Shown here piece by piece: positions 25,293 through 33,941 of a stretch of DNA of 64,000 nt (positions within the stretch are counted from its first letter, which is position 1; every line of letters starts with the position of its first letter). The notes under the pieces are model-generated. The model saw nothing but the letters and a program-made list of their open reading frames with translations. It did not search any database and had not been told where the DNA came from. The position numbers were made by a program, and so were the translations under genes. The stretch is from Pseudomonas sp. ISL-84 (lineage in GTDB: Bacteria; Bacillota; Bacilli; Bacillales; Cytobacillaceae), in NCBI GenBank assembly GCA_018613035.1, contig JAGGRA010000048.1, forward strand, positions 1 through 64,000. The letters are read 5' to 3'.

Positions 25293-26534
25293 GGTCATGA
25301 GCGGAAGCCGAATGGTGAATTGGGTTCCTTTATTCACTTTGCTTTCAGCTTTTATTGTACCGTCCATACTTTCAATAATTCTGTAAACTACCATCATTCC
25401 GAGACCTGTCCCTTTTCCTTCTTTTGTTGAAAAATATGGCTCACCGAGTCTCTTAAGCTGTTCAGGAGTCATGCCTAATCCTGTATCCGCTATTTGGAGA
25501 ATCAGGTTCTTTTCGTTTTCGTTCGAGGTAATATGCAAGATGCCACCATCTGGCATTGCTTCTATGCCGTTTTTTAAGAGATTGAGCAAGCATTGCTGAA
25601 ATTTTGCTGAATCTCCTTTTATGTATAATTGCTCCTGCAAGCTTTCAATCACTTCTACTGAATAATGATTGGCGTATGGAGTGATTAAATCAATAGCCTT
25701 CCGAACCTCTACTTGTACAGACAGCTTCACCATTTCGTTTAGATGGGGTTTGGCAAATGTTAAGTAATCGCTAATTATACTCTCTGCCCGGTCCAGCTCC
25801 TCTAAAGCTGTTTCCAGGTAGTAAGCACGTTTAGCTTCATCGATAGCAGGGTCCTTTAAAAGCTGCAAAAAACCGCGGGTTACTGTCATGGGGTTCCTGA
25901 CTTCGTGGCTGATACTTGCGGCAAGCTGGGAGACCACCTCCATTTTTTCATTTTTCATTAAAGCCGTATCCAAATGGTAGTTTTCAATAATCAGTTCGGC
26001 GGTGTATGCAATCATAAGCGTACCGATTGTTTGAGTAATAAAAAAGAGCAGCATAAAGGATATATCAATCTTAAAGTTTAAGACAACTTCCGGGATTAGA
26101 AGAGAAATCACTGAAAAAACAGCAGACAAAGATGTCACCATTATTAGTTTTTCCGCCAGCATAAGCTTTCGGTAGCGCTTAGACAGCATAAATGCAGCAA
26201 ATGTAACCATAGCCATGATTATGATTGTATTAACAATACCTATACCGCCAAAGGGCAGCCGCACGCCCATAACGAGAATAAACAATAATAAACTAAGCTT
26301 AGGCCCGCCGTACAATCCGCCAAGAAGCACAGGAATTAATCTAAGATCAAAAATAAATTGTCCGCCTATATTTATAGAGAATAGCATACATAATATTGCC
26401 GCGACGGAAACCAATATAAAAATTAGTATTTTTTGATATTTAACAAACAATGAGTTCAGCCTGTCTACTACAATAAGCTGGAAAAATAATAAAACCATAA
26501 ATAAAAGAAGGAGGTTAAGCAGTAAATCCTTCAT
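25290..26534 (-). CDS. KinB-like sporulation sensor histidine kinase
   Basis: A 414-aa membrane kinase. The N-terminal half has about six helices (5TM-5TMR-LYT type sensor, residues 1-190). Then comes the dimerisation/phosphoacceptor domain with SISHEVRNPMTVTRGFLQL, and an HATPase domain with NLLKNGIEAMPDGG, DTGLGMT and GKGTGLGM. Architecture and length match B. subtilis KinB, which feeds the Spo0A phosphorelay. ATG at 26534 follows AAGGAAGGG; the upstream ATG at 26570 has no RBS. A Spo0A-box-like site lies about 100 bp upstream. No kapB is adjacent. Confidence 0.88.
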   Translation of the reverse strand: MKDLLLNLLLLFMVLLFFQLIVVDRLNSLFVKYQKILIFILVSVAAILCMLFSINIGGQFIFDLRLIPVLLGGLYGGPKLSLLLFILVMGVRLPFGGIGIVNTIIIMAMVTFAAFMLSKRYRKLMLAEKLIMVTSLSAVFSVISLLIPEVVLNFKIDISFMLLFFITQTIGTLMIAYTAELIIENYHLDTALMKNEKMEVVSQLAASISHEVRNPMTVTRGFLQLLKDPAIDEAKRAYYLETALEELDRAESIISDYLTFAKPHLNEMVKLSVQVEVRKAIDLITPYANHYSVEVIESLQEQLYIKGDSAKFQQCLLNLLKNGIEAMPDGGILHITSNENEKNLILQIADTGLGMTPEQLKRLGEPYFSTKEGKGTGLGMMVVYRIIESMDGTIKAESKVNKGTQFTIRLPLMT

Positions 26535-26637
26535 TGTAATAACCCTTCCTTTTCGATAGGAATTGTACATTTGCCGTAGCTTTGTACCTATTTTATCGGA
26601 ATTGCAGCGAATCGACTATTCACAATCATAGACAAAT

Positions 26638-26646
26638 TTCGACAAT
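26638..26646 (-). promoter_or_regulatory. Spo0A-box-like site upstream of the KinB-like gene
   Basis: TTCGACAAT, i.e. ATTGTCGAA on the minus strand, one mismatch from the TTTGTCGAA consensus. The preceding GACAAATTTCGACAA contains a second partial half site. The rest of 26647-26870 is AT-rich and shows nothing else. Confidence 0.4.
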
Positions 26647-26872
26647 GTTTCATCTATACATTTAATTTTTAGTTAATTAGTGAGAAGAGATGGAAGAAAA
26701 GTCCCGGGATATTAAAAATAAAGGGTCTATTCGAAAAGGTTGTTGCTTTTAAATAGATTTGTGAATAAAAAATTAGTTTGCGAAAACAGCCAAAATAAAA
26801 GAACCTTCTCCTTTCCAACAGAATATAATTAAAAGACCAGCAAATGAAGAAAAAAATACCTTTTAATCCGAC

Positions 26873-26901
26873 TTGACGCATAGGAATACATGTATTATAG
26901 T
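26873..26901 (+). promoter_or_regulatory. Probable promoter of tcyP
   Basis: TTGACG (26873-26878), a 17-nt spacer and TATAGT (26896-26901), about 45 bp before the ATG. Confidence 0.6.
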
Positions 26902-26944
26902 TAGTCATTATAAAAATAATAACTTTTTAGGGGGATCATATCCA

Positions 26945-28333
26945 ATGACTACAGGTCTTTTGGTTTTAAATATTGCTATTATGCTATTGCTTATATCCGG
27001 CTTATTTTATATGCAAAAAAAGCATATTTCGTTTTCAAAGCGGGTGTTTACTGCATTGGGATTAGGAATTTTGTTTGGTTTTGCACTTCAGCTAATCTAT
27101 GGTGCAGGATCAGAAATTATTGCAAATTCGGCTGACTGGTTTAATTTAGTCGGCGGAGGTTATGTTAAATTCCTGCAGATGATTGTTATGCCGCTTGTTT
27201 TCATTTCAATTCTGGCAGCTTTTACGAAACTTAAATTAACGAATAATATCGGGAAAATCAGTGTGCTTATTCTTGGGTTGCTGGTGGGTACAACAGCAGT
27301 TGCTGCTGCTGTCGGGATTGCAACAGCTGTTGGGTTCGATTTGGAGGCAGTCCAAATAAGCGGAGGCGATGCTGAGACAGCCCGCGGAGAACAGCTTGAA
27401 GAAAAATTTCAGGGTATTGAAGGAAGAACCTTCCCGCAGCAAATGCTTGATTTACTTCCTGCCAACCCATTTCTTGATTTTACAGGAGCACGTCCAACAT
27501 CCACGATTTCTGTGGTCATCTTTGCAGCCTTTTTAGGAATTGCGTATGTAGGTGCCAGAAGGAAAGCACCGGAGCAAGCTGAGCTTTTCGCAAAAATCGT
27601 AGATGCTTTCTATGCCATCATCATGCGTGTGGTTACAATAATTTTGCGCTTAACTCCGTATGGTGTTCTGGCGATTATGACTAAAACAGTCGCAATGAGT
27701 GACTTTGACTCTATTTTGAATTTGGGGAAATTTGTTGTCGCCTCTTATGTTGCGCTTGGAATCATGTTCCTGATTCACTTGCTGCTTTTGACTATGAGTG
27801 GCTTGAACCCTATAACTTATATGAAAAAGGCGTTTCCGGTATTAACCTTCGCCTTTACTTCAAGAACAAGCGCAGGTGCATTGCCTTTAAATATTAAAAC
27901 CCAAAAATCTTTGGGTGTTCCTGAAGGGATTGCCAATTTTGCAGGTTCATTCGGACTTTCCATCGGACAAAATGGATGTGCGGGTATTTATCCGGCTATG
28001 CTGGCTGTTATGATTGCGCCAACGGTTGGAATTAATCCACTGTCACCAGGATTTATTTTCACTGTCATTCTCATCGTAGCCATTAGCTCCTTTGGTGTGG
28101 CAGGTGTCGGCGGCGGTGCAACATTCGCAGCAATTCTTGTATTGTCTGCATTAGACCTTCCCATAGCACTTGCCGGTTTACTGATCTCGATTGAACCGTT
28201 AATCGACATGGGCCGTACAGCCGTAAACGTAAGCGGATCGATGACATCTGGAATCCTTACCAGCCGAATTACCGGTGAAATCGACGGAAATATTTATAGC
28301 GATATGAATAATAAAATAGAAGCGGAAGCATAA
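26945..28333 (+). CDS. tcyP: L-cystine:sodium symporter TcyP
   Basis: A 462-aa dicarboxylate/amino acid:cation symporter family protein, very close to B. subtilis TcyP over its whole length. Features include LLQMIVMPLVF-like helix sequence (FLQMIVMPLVFISIL), the serine-rich loop FTSRTSAGALPLNI, the substrate region SIGQNGCAGIYPAML and EPLIDMGRTAVNVSGSM. ATG at 26945 follows AGGGGGA; the frame is open to 26873 without RBS. It imports cystine as sulfur source and is a single-gene unit with a palindromic terminator. Confidence 0.95.
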   Translation: MTTGLLVLNIAIMLLLISGLFYMQKKHISFSKRVFTALGLGILFGFALQLIYGAGSEIIANSADWFNLVGGGYVKFLQMIVMPLVFISILAAFTKLKLTNNIGKISVLILGLLVGTTAVAAAVGIATAVGFDLEAVQISGGDAETARGEQLEEKFQGIEGRTFPQQMLDLLPANPFLDFTGARPTSTISVVIFAAFLGIAYVGARRKAPEQAELFAKIVDAFYAIIMRVVTIILRLTPYGVLAIMTKTVAMSDFDSILNLGKFVVASYVALGIMFLIHLLLLTMSGLNPITYMKKAFPVLTFAFTSRTSAGALPLNIKTQKSLGVPEGIANFAGSFGLSIGQNGCAGIYPAMLAVMIAPTVGINPLSPGFIFTVILIVAISSFGVAGVGGGATFAAILVLSALDLPIALAGLLISIEPLIDMGRTAVNVSGSMTSGILTSRITGEIDGNIYSDMNNKIEAEA

Positions 28334-28340
28334 AGAAAAA

Positions 28341-28365
28341 ACGACAGGTACCTGGTACCTGTCGT
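28341..28365. terminator. Palindromic repeat copy C acting as bidirectional terminator
   Basis: A perfect 25-nt palindrome (ACGACAGGTACC-T-GGTACCTGTCGT) with T runs on both strands sits between tcyP and the convergent yitT-type gene. It belongs to the GGTACC repeat family seen at 7176, 20209 and 38301. Confidence 0.85.
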
Positions 28366-28373
28366 TTTTTCTT

Positions 28374-28907
28374 TTAAAGCGGTTCGGATTTTTTAATGAC
28401 CGTTAAAGATGTCATGGCCCCTACGAACATAATAGTGATAAAGGAATAAAGGAATTTTTCCATTCCGACAATTTTTAATCCGCTTAAAATGACTAGTCCG
28501 TCTATCGCGAAAATTAATGCTCCAATGTTGATAGGAATAAGCTTTGTCATCAGCTGGGCTAGTAAATCCGTTCCCCCGGTGCTGGTTTCATAGCGGAGCA
28601 TAAGCCCAATTCCGAAACCAACCAGGCATCCTCCTATAATAGCGCTTGGAAGTACAGCGAGATCAAAGCGTCCCCGCAAATACGAAAGAAGATCAATGGT
28701 AAGCGATGAAATGAGGAGGCCGTGAAGACTATAATAAAAATATTTTTTCTCGTAAAACCAAGCAAGAACATATAAGGGAATGCTTAAAACAATCATACTC
28801 AAACCTGTGGGCAGCTCGTAATAGTAATGGAGAATCAGCCCTATGCCAATAATGCCGCCATCGAGCAAATGATGTGGCACCAGGAACCCATTAATGCCAA
28901 TGCCCAA
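28374..28907 (-). CDS. YitT family membrane protein, short form, start region possibly frameshifted
   Basis: A protein of at least 177 aa with about five helices and the YitT features GINGFLVPHHLLDGGIIGIG and YETSTGGTDLLAQL. It lacks the C-terminal DUF2179 domain of long YitT proteins. The only in-frame usual start is TTG at 28907, which would cut the first helix. Upstream, sequence coding for a typical N terminus (IFEKLIAILLGSFLLG) continues in frame but has no start codon, while an ATG behind AGGGTG lies out of frame by one base. A one-base insertion near 28950 would explain this. Function of the family is unknown. Confidence 0.75.
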   Translation of the reverse strand: MGIGINGFLVPHHLLDGGIIGIGLILHYYYELPTGLSMIVLSIPLYVLAWFYEKKYFYYSLHGLLISSLTIDLLSYLRGRFDLAVLPSAIIGGCLVGFGIGLMLRYETSTGGTDLLAQLMTKLIPINIGALIFAIDGLVILSGLKIVGMEKFLYSFITIMFVGAMTSLTVIKKSEPL

Positions 28908-29037
28908 TAAAAAACTTCCTAATAAAATCGCAATCAGCTTTTCGAAAATAAGCCATCACCCTAACTTGTCCTATCTTTATTATTAGACTATGAGGCGATG
29001 CTGGCAAAATAGAAGTGCGGAGTGTTTTAAATACTAA

Positions 29038-29068
29038 AAAAGCTTATCCAAATGGACAAGCTTTTTAA
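29038..29068 (-). terminator. Terminator of the purine permease gene
   Basis: AAAAAGCTTATCCA and TGGACAAGCTTTTT form a stem around AA, with T runs on the minus strand. Confidence 0.85.
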
Positions 29069-29085
29069 AATATTGAGTGCATGAA

Positions 29086-30387
29086 TTAATGAGGCAAAAA
29101 CGCAAGCTGGTAAAAGAATAACACGGCGAATAAATACACAAGCGGGTGAACTTCACGCCATTTTCCTTTTACTACTTTCATTAGCGGATAGGCGATAAAT
29201 CCAAGCGCAATTCCTGTAGCGATGCTTGATGTCAGCGGCATGCTTAAAATAATAAGGAATGCTGGGAATGCTTCGTCAAGTTCATTCCAGCGGATGTGCG
29301 AGATGCTTCCCATCATCAGGCTTCCAACGATAATCAGGGCAGGTGCCGTGATAGCTGCAAGTCCAGATACCGAACCGACTAAAGGGCCAAAGAAAGCTGA
29401 AAGAAGGAATAAGCCTGCTACAGTCAAAGTAGTTAATCCGGTTCTTCCGCCGGCAGAAACACCTGTAGAGGATTCAATATAAGCAGAAGTCGGGCTCGTA
29501 CCAAACATGGCGCCAACAGAAGTAGCAATGGAGTCCGATAACAATGCTTCACGTGCTCTAGGCATTGTTTTACCTTTCATTAAACCTGCCTGTTGGGCAA
29601 CTCCAATCATCGTCCCTGTCGTATCAAAAATAGTTACAAGGAGGAATGAGAAAACAACTGCATACAAACTATGCTGGATGACATCCCCTATGGCTTCAAA
29701 AGGATTTAAAATAATGATTCCATCCGGAAGAGTTGGGAGTGATACAAAGCCCTGATCAAAAGAAAGATGCCCGGTAAAATACGCAACCACACCAGTAATG
29801 ATCATTCCAAAAAACAGAGCCCCATTAATGCCGAGAGTCATTAATATCAATGTAGCAGCAAGTCCGACCAAAGCGAGAATGGCTTGGGGAGAATGCAGGT
29901 CGCCAAGCGCCACAAGATTAGTTGGATGGCTTGTAATCAGCCCGGTTAGACGCAAACCGATAAAGGCTATAAATAATCCAATTCCGGCTGTAATTCCGTG
30001 CTTTAAATTATCCGGGATGGCGATTATTAATTTCTCCCGGAAAGGAGTGAGTGATAAGATAATAAAAATAATACCCGCAATAAATACAGCAGAAAAAGCT
30101 GTCATATAATCAATATTCCCATGCGTGCCAACTACTGAGTAGGCAAAGTAAGCATTCAGGCCCATTCCTGGTGCAATGGCAATTGGATAGTTTGCAAATA
30201 AAGCCATCCAAAGAGTACCGACAACGGTCGCAATAATGGTCGCTGAAAATACTTGTTCAAATGGAACACCGGCATCAGATAAAATAACAGGATTTACAAC
30301 GACTATATAAACCATTGTTAAAAAGGTTGTGATCCCAGCGAGAACCTCGGTCTTCACATTTGTTTGATTTTCTTTTAATTTGAACAT
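29086..30387 (-). CDS. pbuO: Guanine/hypoxanthine permease PbuO type (NCS2/AzgA)
   Basis: A 433-aa purine permease with about 12 membrane segments. It starts MFKLKENQTNVKTEVLAGIT and has the AzgA-like motifs PIAIAPGMGLNAYFAYSV and FGTSPTSAYIESSTGVSAGG. The start and length match B. subtilis PbuO rather than PbuG. ATG at 30387 follows TGGAGGA; the open frame to 30462 is leader. A PurR-box-like inverted repeat lies 55-95 bp upstream, so repression by PurR under purine excess is likely. Confidence 0.93.
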   Translation of the reverse strand: MFKLKENQTNVKTEVLAGITTFLTMVYIVVVNPVILSDAGVPFEQVFSATIIATVVGTLWMALFANYPIAIAPGMGLNAYFAYSVVGTHGNIDYMTAFSAVFIAGIIFIILSLTPFREKLIIAIPDNLKHGITAGIGLFIAFIGLRLTGLITSHPTNLVALGDLHSPQAILALVGLAATLILMTLGINGALFFGMIITGVVAYFTGHLSFDQGFVSLPTLPDGIIILNPFEAIGDVIQHSLYAVVFSFLLVTIFDTTGTMIGVAQQAGLMKGKTMPRAREALLSDSIATSVGAMFGTSPTSAYIESSTGVSAGGRTGLTTLTVAGLFLLSAFFGPLVGSVSGLAAITAPALIIVGSLMMGSISHIRWNELDEAFPAFLIILSMPLTSSIATGIALGFIAYPLMKVVKGKWREVHPLVYLFAVLFFYQLAFLPH

Positions 30388-30439
30388 ATAAAGTCCTCCA
30401 TAAAGTAAAACTTCTTTTTTACATGTATCGCATGTCAGA

Positions 30440-30481
30440 AACACGAACGTTAAAAAGCACAACTTATATAATATTCGTTTT
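30440..30481 (-). promoter_or_regulatory. Probable PurR box
   Basis: ACACGAACGTTAAA (from 30441) and AATATTCGTTTTT (to about 30482) form the diverging CGAA...TTCG pair of a PurBox with 26 nt between the CGAA (30444-30447) and TTCG (30474-30477) cores, the spacing I recall for the B. subtilis pur operon. Confidence 0.55.
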
Positions 30482-30616
30482 TGTTCTGTATTTCAAGTGC
30501 TTAATAACTATTATTTATTTAATGAGCTTTATTCATTCCTCAGCAGCTATAAGGTATATCTTCCTATAGAGCGCCATATCTTCCCACTACGGCCTCTTGG
30601 CTCATAGAAATGAACT

Positions 30617-30766
30617 GGAAATTCACCTAAATATTTAAATATTCCTGTAATCAATCTTGGTGTCTACGGGAAAGCAGGACATAAGTGGACTGAACGGGTT
30701 TATAAGCCATATACATTTAACATTTTGCCTGAACTTATTAGAAAGCTAACAAAGAGGATTCTTTAA
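30617..30766 (+). pseudogene. C-terminal remnant of a RocB-like M20 peptidase
   Basis: A frame without start codon reads LNIPVINLGVYGKAGHKWTER and PYTFNILPELIRKL before its stop, which resembles the end of RocB-type M20 metallopeptidases (GPWGKDxHxxTER). Upstream of 30617 the frame is closed by stops and nothing similar remains. It looks like the decayed tail of a lost gene. Confidence 0.45.
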
Positions 30767-30784
30767 AAAAAGCTCTTTTCTAAA

Positions 30785-31032
30785 GGCTGCTTTAACATAG
30801 ATTGTTGTTTTTTTTCTTATTAATTCAGCCCGTTGATTTCCGCTGCGGGGACGGAGCGAACCCGCGGGGAGGAAACGGGAGCTCCTCGGCTTCACCTGTC
30901 CCGCTCCTGAGCGGGACAGGTGAGACCCCACGTTTGCTGCACGGCGAGGATGCTCACCGGCCGCACGCGATTTGCTGAGTATCCTGAAGCCTGTCCTCAC
31001 TGTAAAAAAACAACAAATTTTGCAACAGCATC
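30785..31032 (-). repeat. MITE-like dispersed repeat, inverted divergent copy
   Basis: The left end GGCTGCTTTAAC...ATTGTTGTTTTT and the right end AACAACAAATTTTGCAACAGCATCC are near-complementary outer arms. Inside, CCGTTGATTTCCGCTGC begins the core in the opposite orientation to copy 1. A perfect inner palindrome CTGTCCCGCTC...GAGCGGGACAG lies at about 30896-30922. Confidence 0.6.
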
Positions 31033-31153
31033 CTAATATAATATAAAGTGCTGAGAAGCAGACAATGTTTCTCGGCTCTTTTGCTACTAAAGGAAACTTT
31101 AAAAGGAAATCAGCGTCTAATCTTAGTAAACTAAATCCAGACGGAGTGATAGA

Positions 31154-31798
31154 ATGATTAAAGCAGTAATATTTGATTTTGACGGTACGATCGTAGATAC
31201 AGAGTCTTTGTGGTTTGAGGTGTTTAAAGCTGTTCTGTCTGAGGACTATGGATTTGATCTCAAGCTGGAGGAGTTTGCGAAGTGCATTGGCACCACAGAT
31301 GATATCCTTTTTGATTATCTTGACAGCATGCATGGAATTTCCATCGACCGCAATTCGGTACAGGAGAAAACCGAAAAAGTCTTTCAAAGTCAGAGAGAGA
31401 TACTGACTTTAAGAGAAGGGGTTCAGGAGCTTATAGAAAAGTTTGCCGAAAGAGGTCTTCAGCTGGGAGTCGCATCTAGTTCAGGCAGAGAGTGGGTACT
31501 TCATTTCCTTAAGGAGTTTGGGATTGAAAGTTATTTTCCGGTTATCAAAACAAAAGAGGATGTCGAAAAGGTAAAACCGGATCCTGCCTTGTACATAAAG
31601 GCACTTGAGGAAATGGGTGTAAAGCCTGAAGAAGCAATTGCTATTGAAGATTCGGCCAATGGATCGATCGCTGCCATAAAGGCGGGAATGTCCTGTGTAG
31701 CAGTGCCGAATGATGTCACGGCTTTTCTTGCTTTTCATGAAAAGGTACTGAGATATAAAACTTTTTCAGAAACGTCTTTTGAAGAGCTGATAAAATAA
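31154..31798 (+). CDS. HAD-family phosphatase (YhcW-like)
   Basis: A 214-aa haloacid dehalogenase superfamily hydrolase with a four-helix cap. Motif I is VIFDFDGTIVDTE, motif II is VASSSGREWV, motif III Lys is in KVKPDPALY, and motif IV is AIEDSANGSIAA. The group resembles beta-phosphoglucomutase and B. subtilis YhcW. The substrate is unknown. The ATG follows CGGAGTGA. It is bounded by a terminator shared with the convergent regulator. Confidence 0.88.
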   Translation: MIKAVIFDFDGTIVDTESLWFEVFKAVLSEDYGFDLKLEEFAKCIGTTDDILFDYLDSMHGISIDRNSVQEKTEKVFQSQREILTLREGVQELIEKFAERGLQLGVASSSGREWVLHFLKEFGIESYFPVIKTKEDVEKVKPDPALYIKALEEMGVKPEEAIAIEDSANGSIAAIKAGMSCVAVPNDVTAFLAFHEKVLRYKTFSETSFEELIK

Positions 31799-31830
31799 CA
31801 GGGCAGGGGAAAGACCCCCTGCTGTATTAT
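31799..31830. terminator. Hairpin between convergent genes
   Basis: CAGGGCAGGGG and CCCCCTGCTG pair around AAAGA. Tails are T-rich on both strands, somewhat better on the minus strand. Confidence 0.65.
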
Positions 31831-32681
31831 ATCCTCTTAACAGAAATGGCATTCCGCATTTTGTGGAGTGCTTTTTTTCCTTCTTCCTTTCTTGCCATCA
31901 TGACATTTACATAAAGGGCATCAATGATGCTTAGCTGGGCAATCCGGGAAGAAAGAGCTTCCGAGCGGTAATCTGTTTCCTCAGCCACTGTATAAAGCGA
32001 GATATCCACCTTTTGACTGAGCGGTGATTTAGCAAAGTTCGTTATGGCGATAGTCTTCACTTTATTTTCCTTGGCGACATTTAGCACCTGGATGACATCC
32101 TTTGTTGTTCCGGAGTGGGAAATAAAGACAGCAACATCATCCGCATCTAGCTGCGAGGCGGACATTAATTGCATATGGGAATCGCTGTTCGCCAACACGG
32201 TAATTCCGGTCCTGATAAATTTGTGGTAAGCATCCATGGCTATGATGCTTGAGCCGCCGCTCCCGAAAAATTCCACTTTATTGGCATTCAATAACATTTC
32301 TACTGCCTCTTCAAAAGCTCCACCGCCAAGGATCTGCAGGGTATCTTCAAGGGTTTTAATATTGGAGCGGAACACCTTCTCAGAAACAGTCAGCACCTCA
32401 TCATTCTCATTAATGGTTTCATGGATGTCTTTGATTGGCGTTACAATTTCCGATGCCAGTGCTATTTTAAGAGCTTGATAGCCTTTAAATCCAATTCGCT
32501 TGCAAAAACGAAACACTGTTGAGTCAGCAATGCCAAGATCATCTGCAAGCTGGTTGATCGAGCTGTGCACTATTTTTTCAGGGTGTTCGAGTATATAATC
32601 AGCAATCTTTTTTTCTTTATCGCTGAATTTTGCATAATGAGTTTTAATTCGGGCAAAACAATACAGATTGTCATGAACCAT
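31827..32681 (-). CDS. MurR/RpiR family transcriptional regulator, probable gluconate regulator
   Basis: A 284-aa regulator. The N-terminal HTH_6 domain (residues 1-77) has IADYILEHPEKIVHSSINQLAD and IADSTVFRFCKRIGFKGYQ. The C-terminal SIS domain (about 125-260) has FFGSGGSSIIAMDAYHKF and FISHSGTTKDVIQ and should bind a sugar phosphate. It is divergent from the gluconate genes, so it probably controls them with 6-phosphogluconate or a related effector, in place of the GntR of B. subtilis. ATG at 32681 follows AGGGAG. Confidence 0.88.
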   Translation of the reverse strand: MVHDNLYCFARIKTHYAKFSDKEKKIADYILEHPEKIVHSSINQLADDLGIADSTVFRFCKRIGFKGYQALKIALASEIVTPIKDIHETINENDEVLTVSEKVFRSNIKTLEDTLQILGGGAFEEAVEMLLNANKVEFFGSGGSSIIAMDAYHKFIRTGITVLANSDSHMQLMSASQLDADDVAVFISHSGTTKDVIQVLNVAKENKVKTIAITNFAKSPLSQKVDISLYTVAEETDYRSEALSSRIAQLSIIDALYVNVMMARKEEGKKALHKMRNAISVKRI

Positions 32682-32704
32682 ATGGGCAGCTCCCTAGAAT
32701 AAAT

Positions 32705-32905
32705 TTTTATGAAATAATTTTCGTTAGTAAAGATCAGTCATTAATATAGCGTTTAAAAAGAATGTACTGATCGATTAGTGCTGATAATTCAGTAAAGCGC
32801 TTTCTAAACTCTAATTCTATTATAAAAGAAAAATATTTTTTTGAAAACGATTGCAAATAGAAAAATATTTTGTATAATGAAATCACAAATGAAAAAAATT
32901 TTCTT
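32705..32905. promoter_or_regulatory. Control region between rpiR-type gene and gluconate operon
   Basis: Contains a probable CcpA cre site TGAAAACGATTGCA at 32842-32855 (13 of 14 positions of TGWAANCGNTNWCA) and a weaker palindrome GTAAAGCGCTTTCT at 32792. GAAA-N4-TTTC-like inverted repeats occur near 32709-32720 (GAAATAATTTTC) and 32889-32901 (GAAAAAAATTTTC) and may be operators of the divergent regulator. Confidence 0.5.
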
Positions 32906-32921
32906 CATCCAGGAGGCTTTT

Positions 32922-33818
32922 ATGCAAGTAGGAATGATTGGTCTTGGAAAAATGGGTTACAACTTATCCCTAAATTTAAAGGATCATGGGCATGAAGTAG
33001 TAGCTTTTGATAAAGACAGCAGTTTAAGCGAAAAGATTTCCGCTGAAGGTATTCAGGGAGTTTCATCAGTCAGTGAATTGGTAAGCAGCCTTTCTAAGCC
33101 GCGTGTCTTATGGCTGATGGTACCTGCAGGCAATATAACAGAGGCAGTCATTGAGGAGACATCTGCACTGCTTGAAGAGGGAGATATCCTGATTGACGGT
33201 GGAAACTCCAATTATAAGGAAACATTGCGCCGGGCGGAAATGCTGCAGGCAAAAGGAATTTACTTCTTTGATTGCGGAACAAGCGGCGGCATGGAAGGCG
33301 CACGCAATGGTGCCTGCACCATGATTGGCGGAGATGCAGAAGTATTCAAAACGATTGAGCCGATCTTTAAGGATATTACCATTGAAAATGGTTATTTATA
33401 TGCTGGAAGAGCTGGAAGCGGCCATTTTCTAAAAATGGTACATAACGGAATCGAGTATGGTATGATGCAGGCCATTGCTGAAGGTTTTGAAATCCTTGAG
33501 AAGAGTCCGTTTGATTATGATTATGAAAAAGTCGCCAAAGTCTGGAATAATGGTTCTGTCATTCGCTCATGGTTAATGGAATTAACAGAGAATGCTTTTT
33601 CAAAGGATGCAAAGCTTGATGGCTTAAAAGGCGTTATGCATTCATCCGGTGAAGGGAAATGGACAGTTGAAACTGCGCTGGATCTGCAAACAGCTGCTCC
33701 GGTTATTGCGATGTCCCTAATGATGCGCTACCGCTCACTGGAAGAAGACACTTTCTCAGGTAAGGTAGTAGCTGCCCTAAGAAATGAATTTGGCGGGCAT
33801 GCAGTAGAAAAAAAATAA
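32922..33818 (+). CDS. 6-phosphogluconate dehydrogenase (decarboxylating), short YqeC type
   Basis: A 298-aa enzyme converting 6-phosphogluconate to ribulose 5-phosphate and CO2. It has the Rossmann motif GMIGLGKMGYNLS, ILIDGGNSNYKET, the active-site stretch CGTSGGMEGARNGACTMIGG and KMVHNGIEYGMMQ. The length is that of the short NAD-preferring class (B. subtilis YqeC) rather than the 470-aa Gnd. ATG at 32922 follows CAGGAGG; the frame upstream to 32841 covers the cre site and is not coding. First gene of the gluconate operon. Confidence 0.93.
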   Translation: MQVGMIGLGKMGYNLSLNLKDHGHEVVAFDKDSSLSEKISAEGIQGVSSVSELVSSLSKPRVLWLMVPAGNITEAVIEETSALLEEGDILIDGGNSNYKETLRRAEMLQAKGIYFFDCGTSGGMEGARNGACTMIGGDAEVFKTIEPIFKDITIENGYLYAGRAGSGHFLKMVHNGIEYGMMQAIAEGFEILEKSPFDYDYEKVAKVWNNGSVIRSWLMELTENAFSKDAKLDGLKGVMHSSGEGKWTVETALDLQTAAPVIAMSLMMRYRSLEEDTFSGKVVAALRNEFGGHAVEKK

Positions 33819-33907
33819 TTCTAAGGGGACTGGGAGAGCCGCCTGAAAGAGGCTGGTTTTCCAGGACTCCGCTAAATAAAAGCTTCAAACTCTATTATTG
33901 CACAAAA

Positions 33908-33921
33908 TGAAAACGCTTTAA
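33908..33921 (+). promoter_or_regulatory. Probable cre site before gntP
   Basis: TGAAAACGCTTTAA matches the CcpA site TGWAANCGNTNWCA at all positions but one. It lies 20 bp upstream of the gntP start, in the gap between dehydrogenase and permease. Confidence 0.55.
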
Positions 33922-33941
33922 CTATCTAAGGGGGAAATAAA

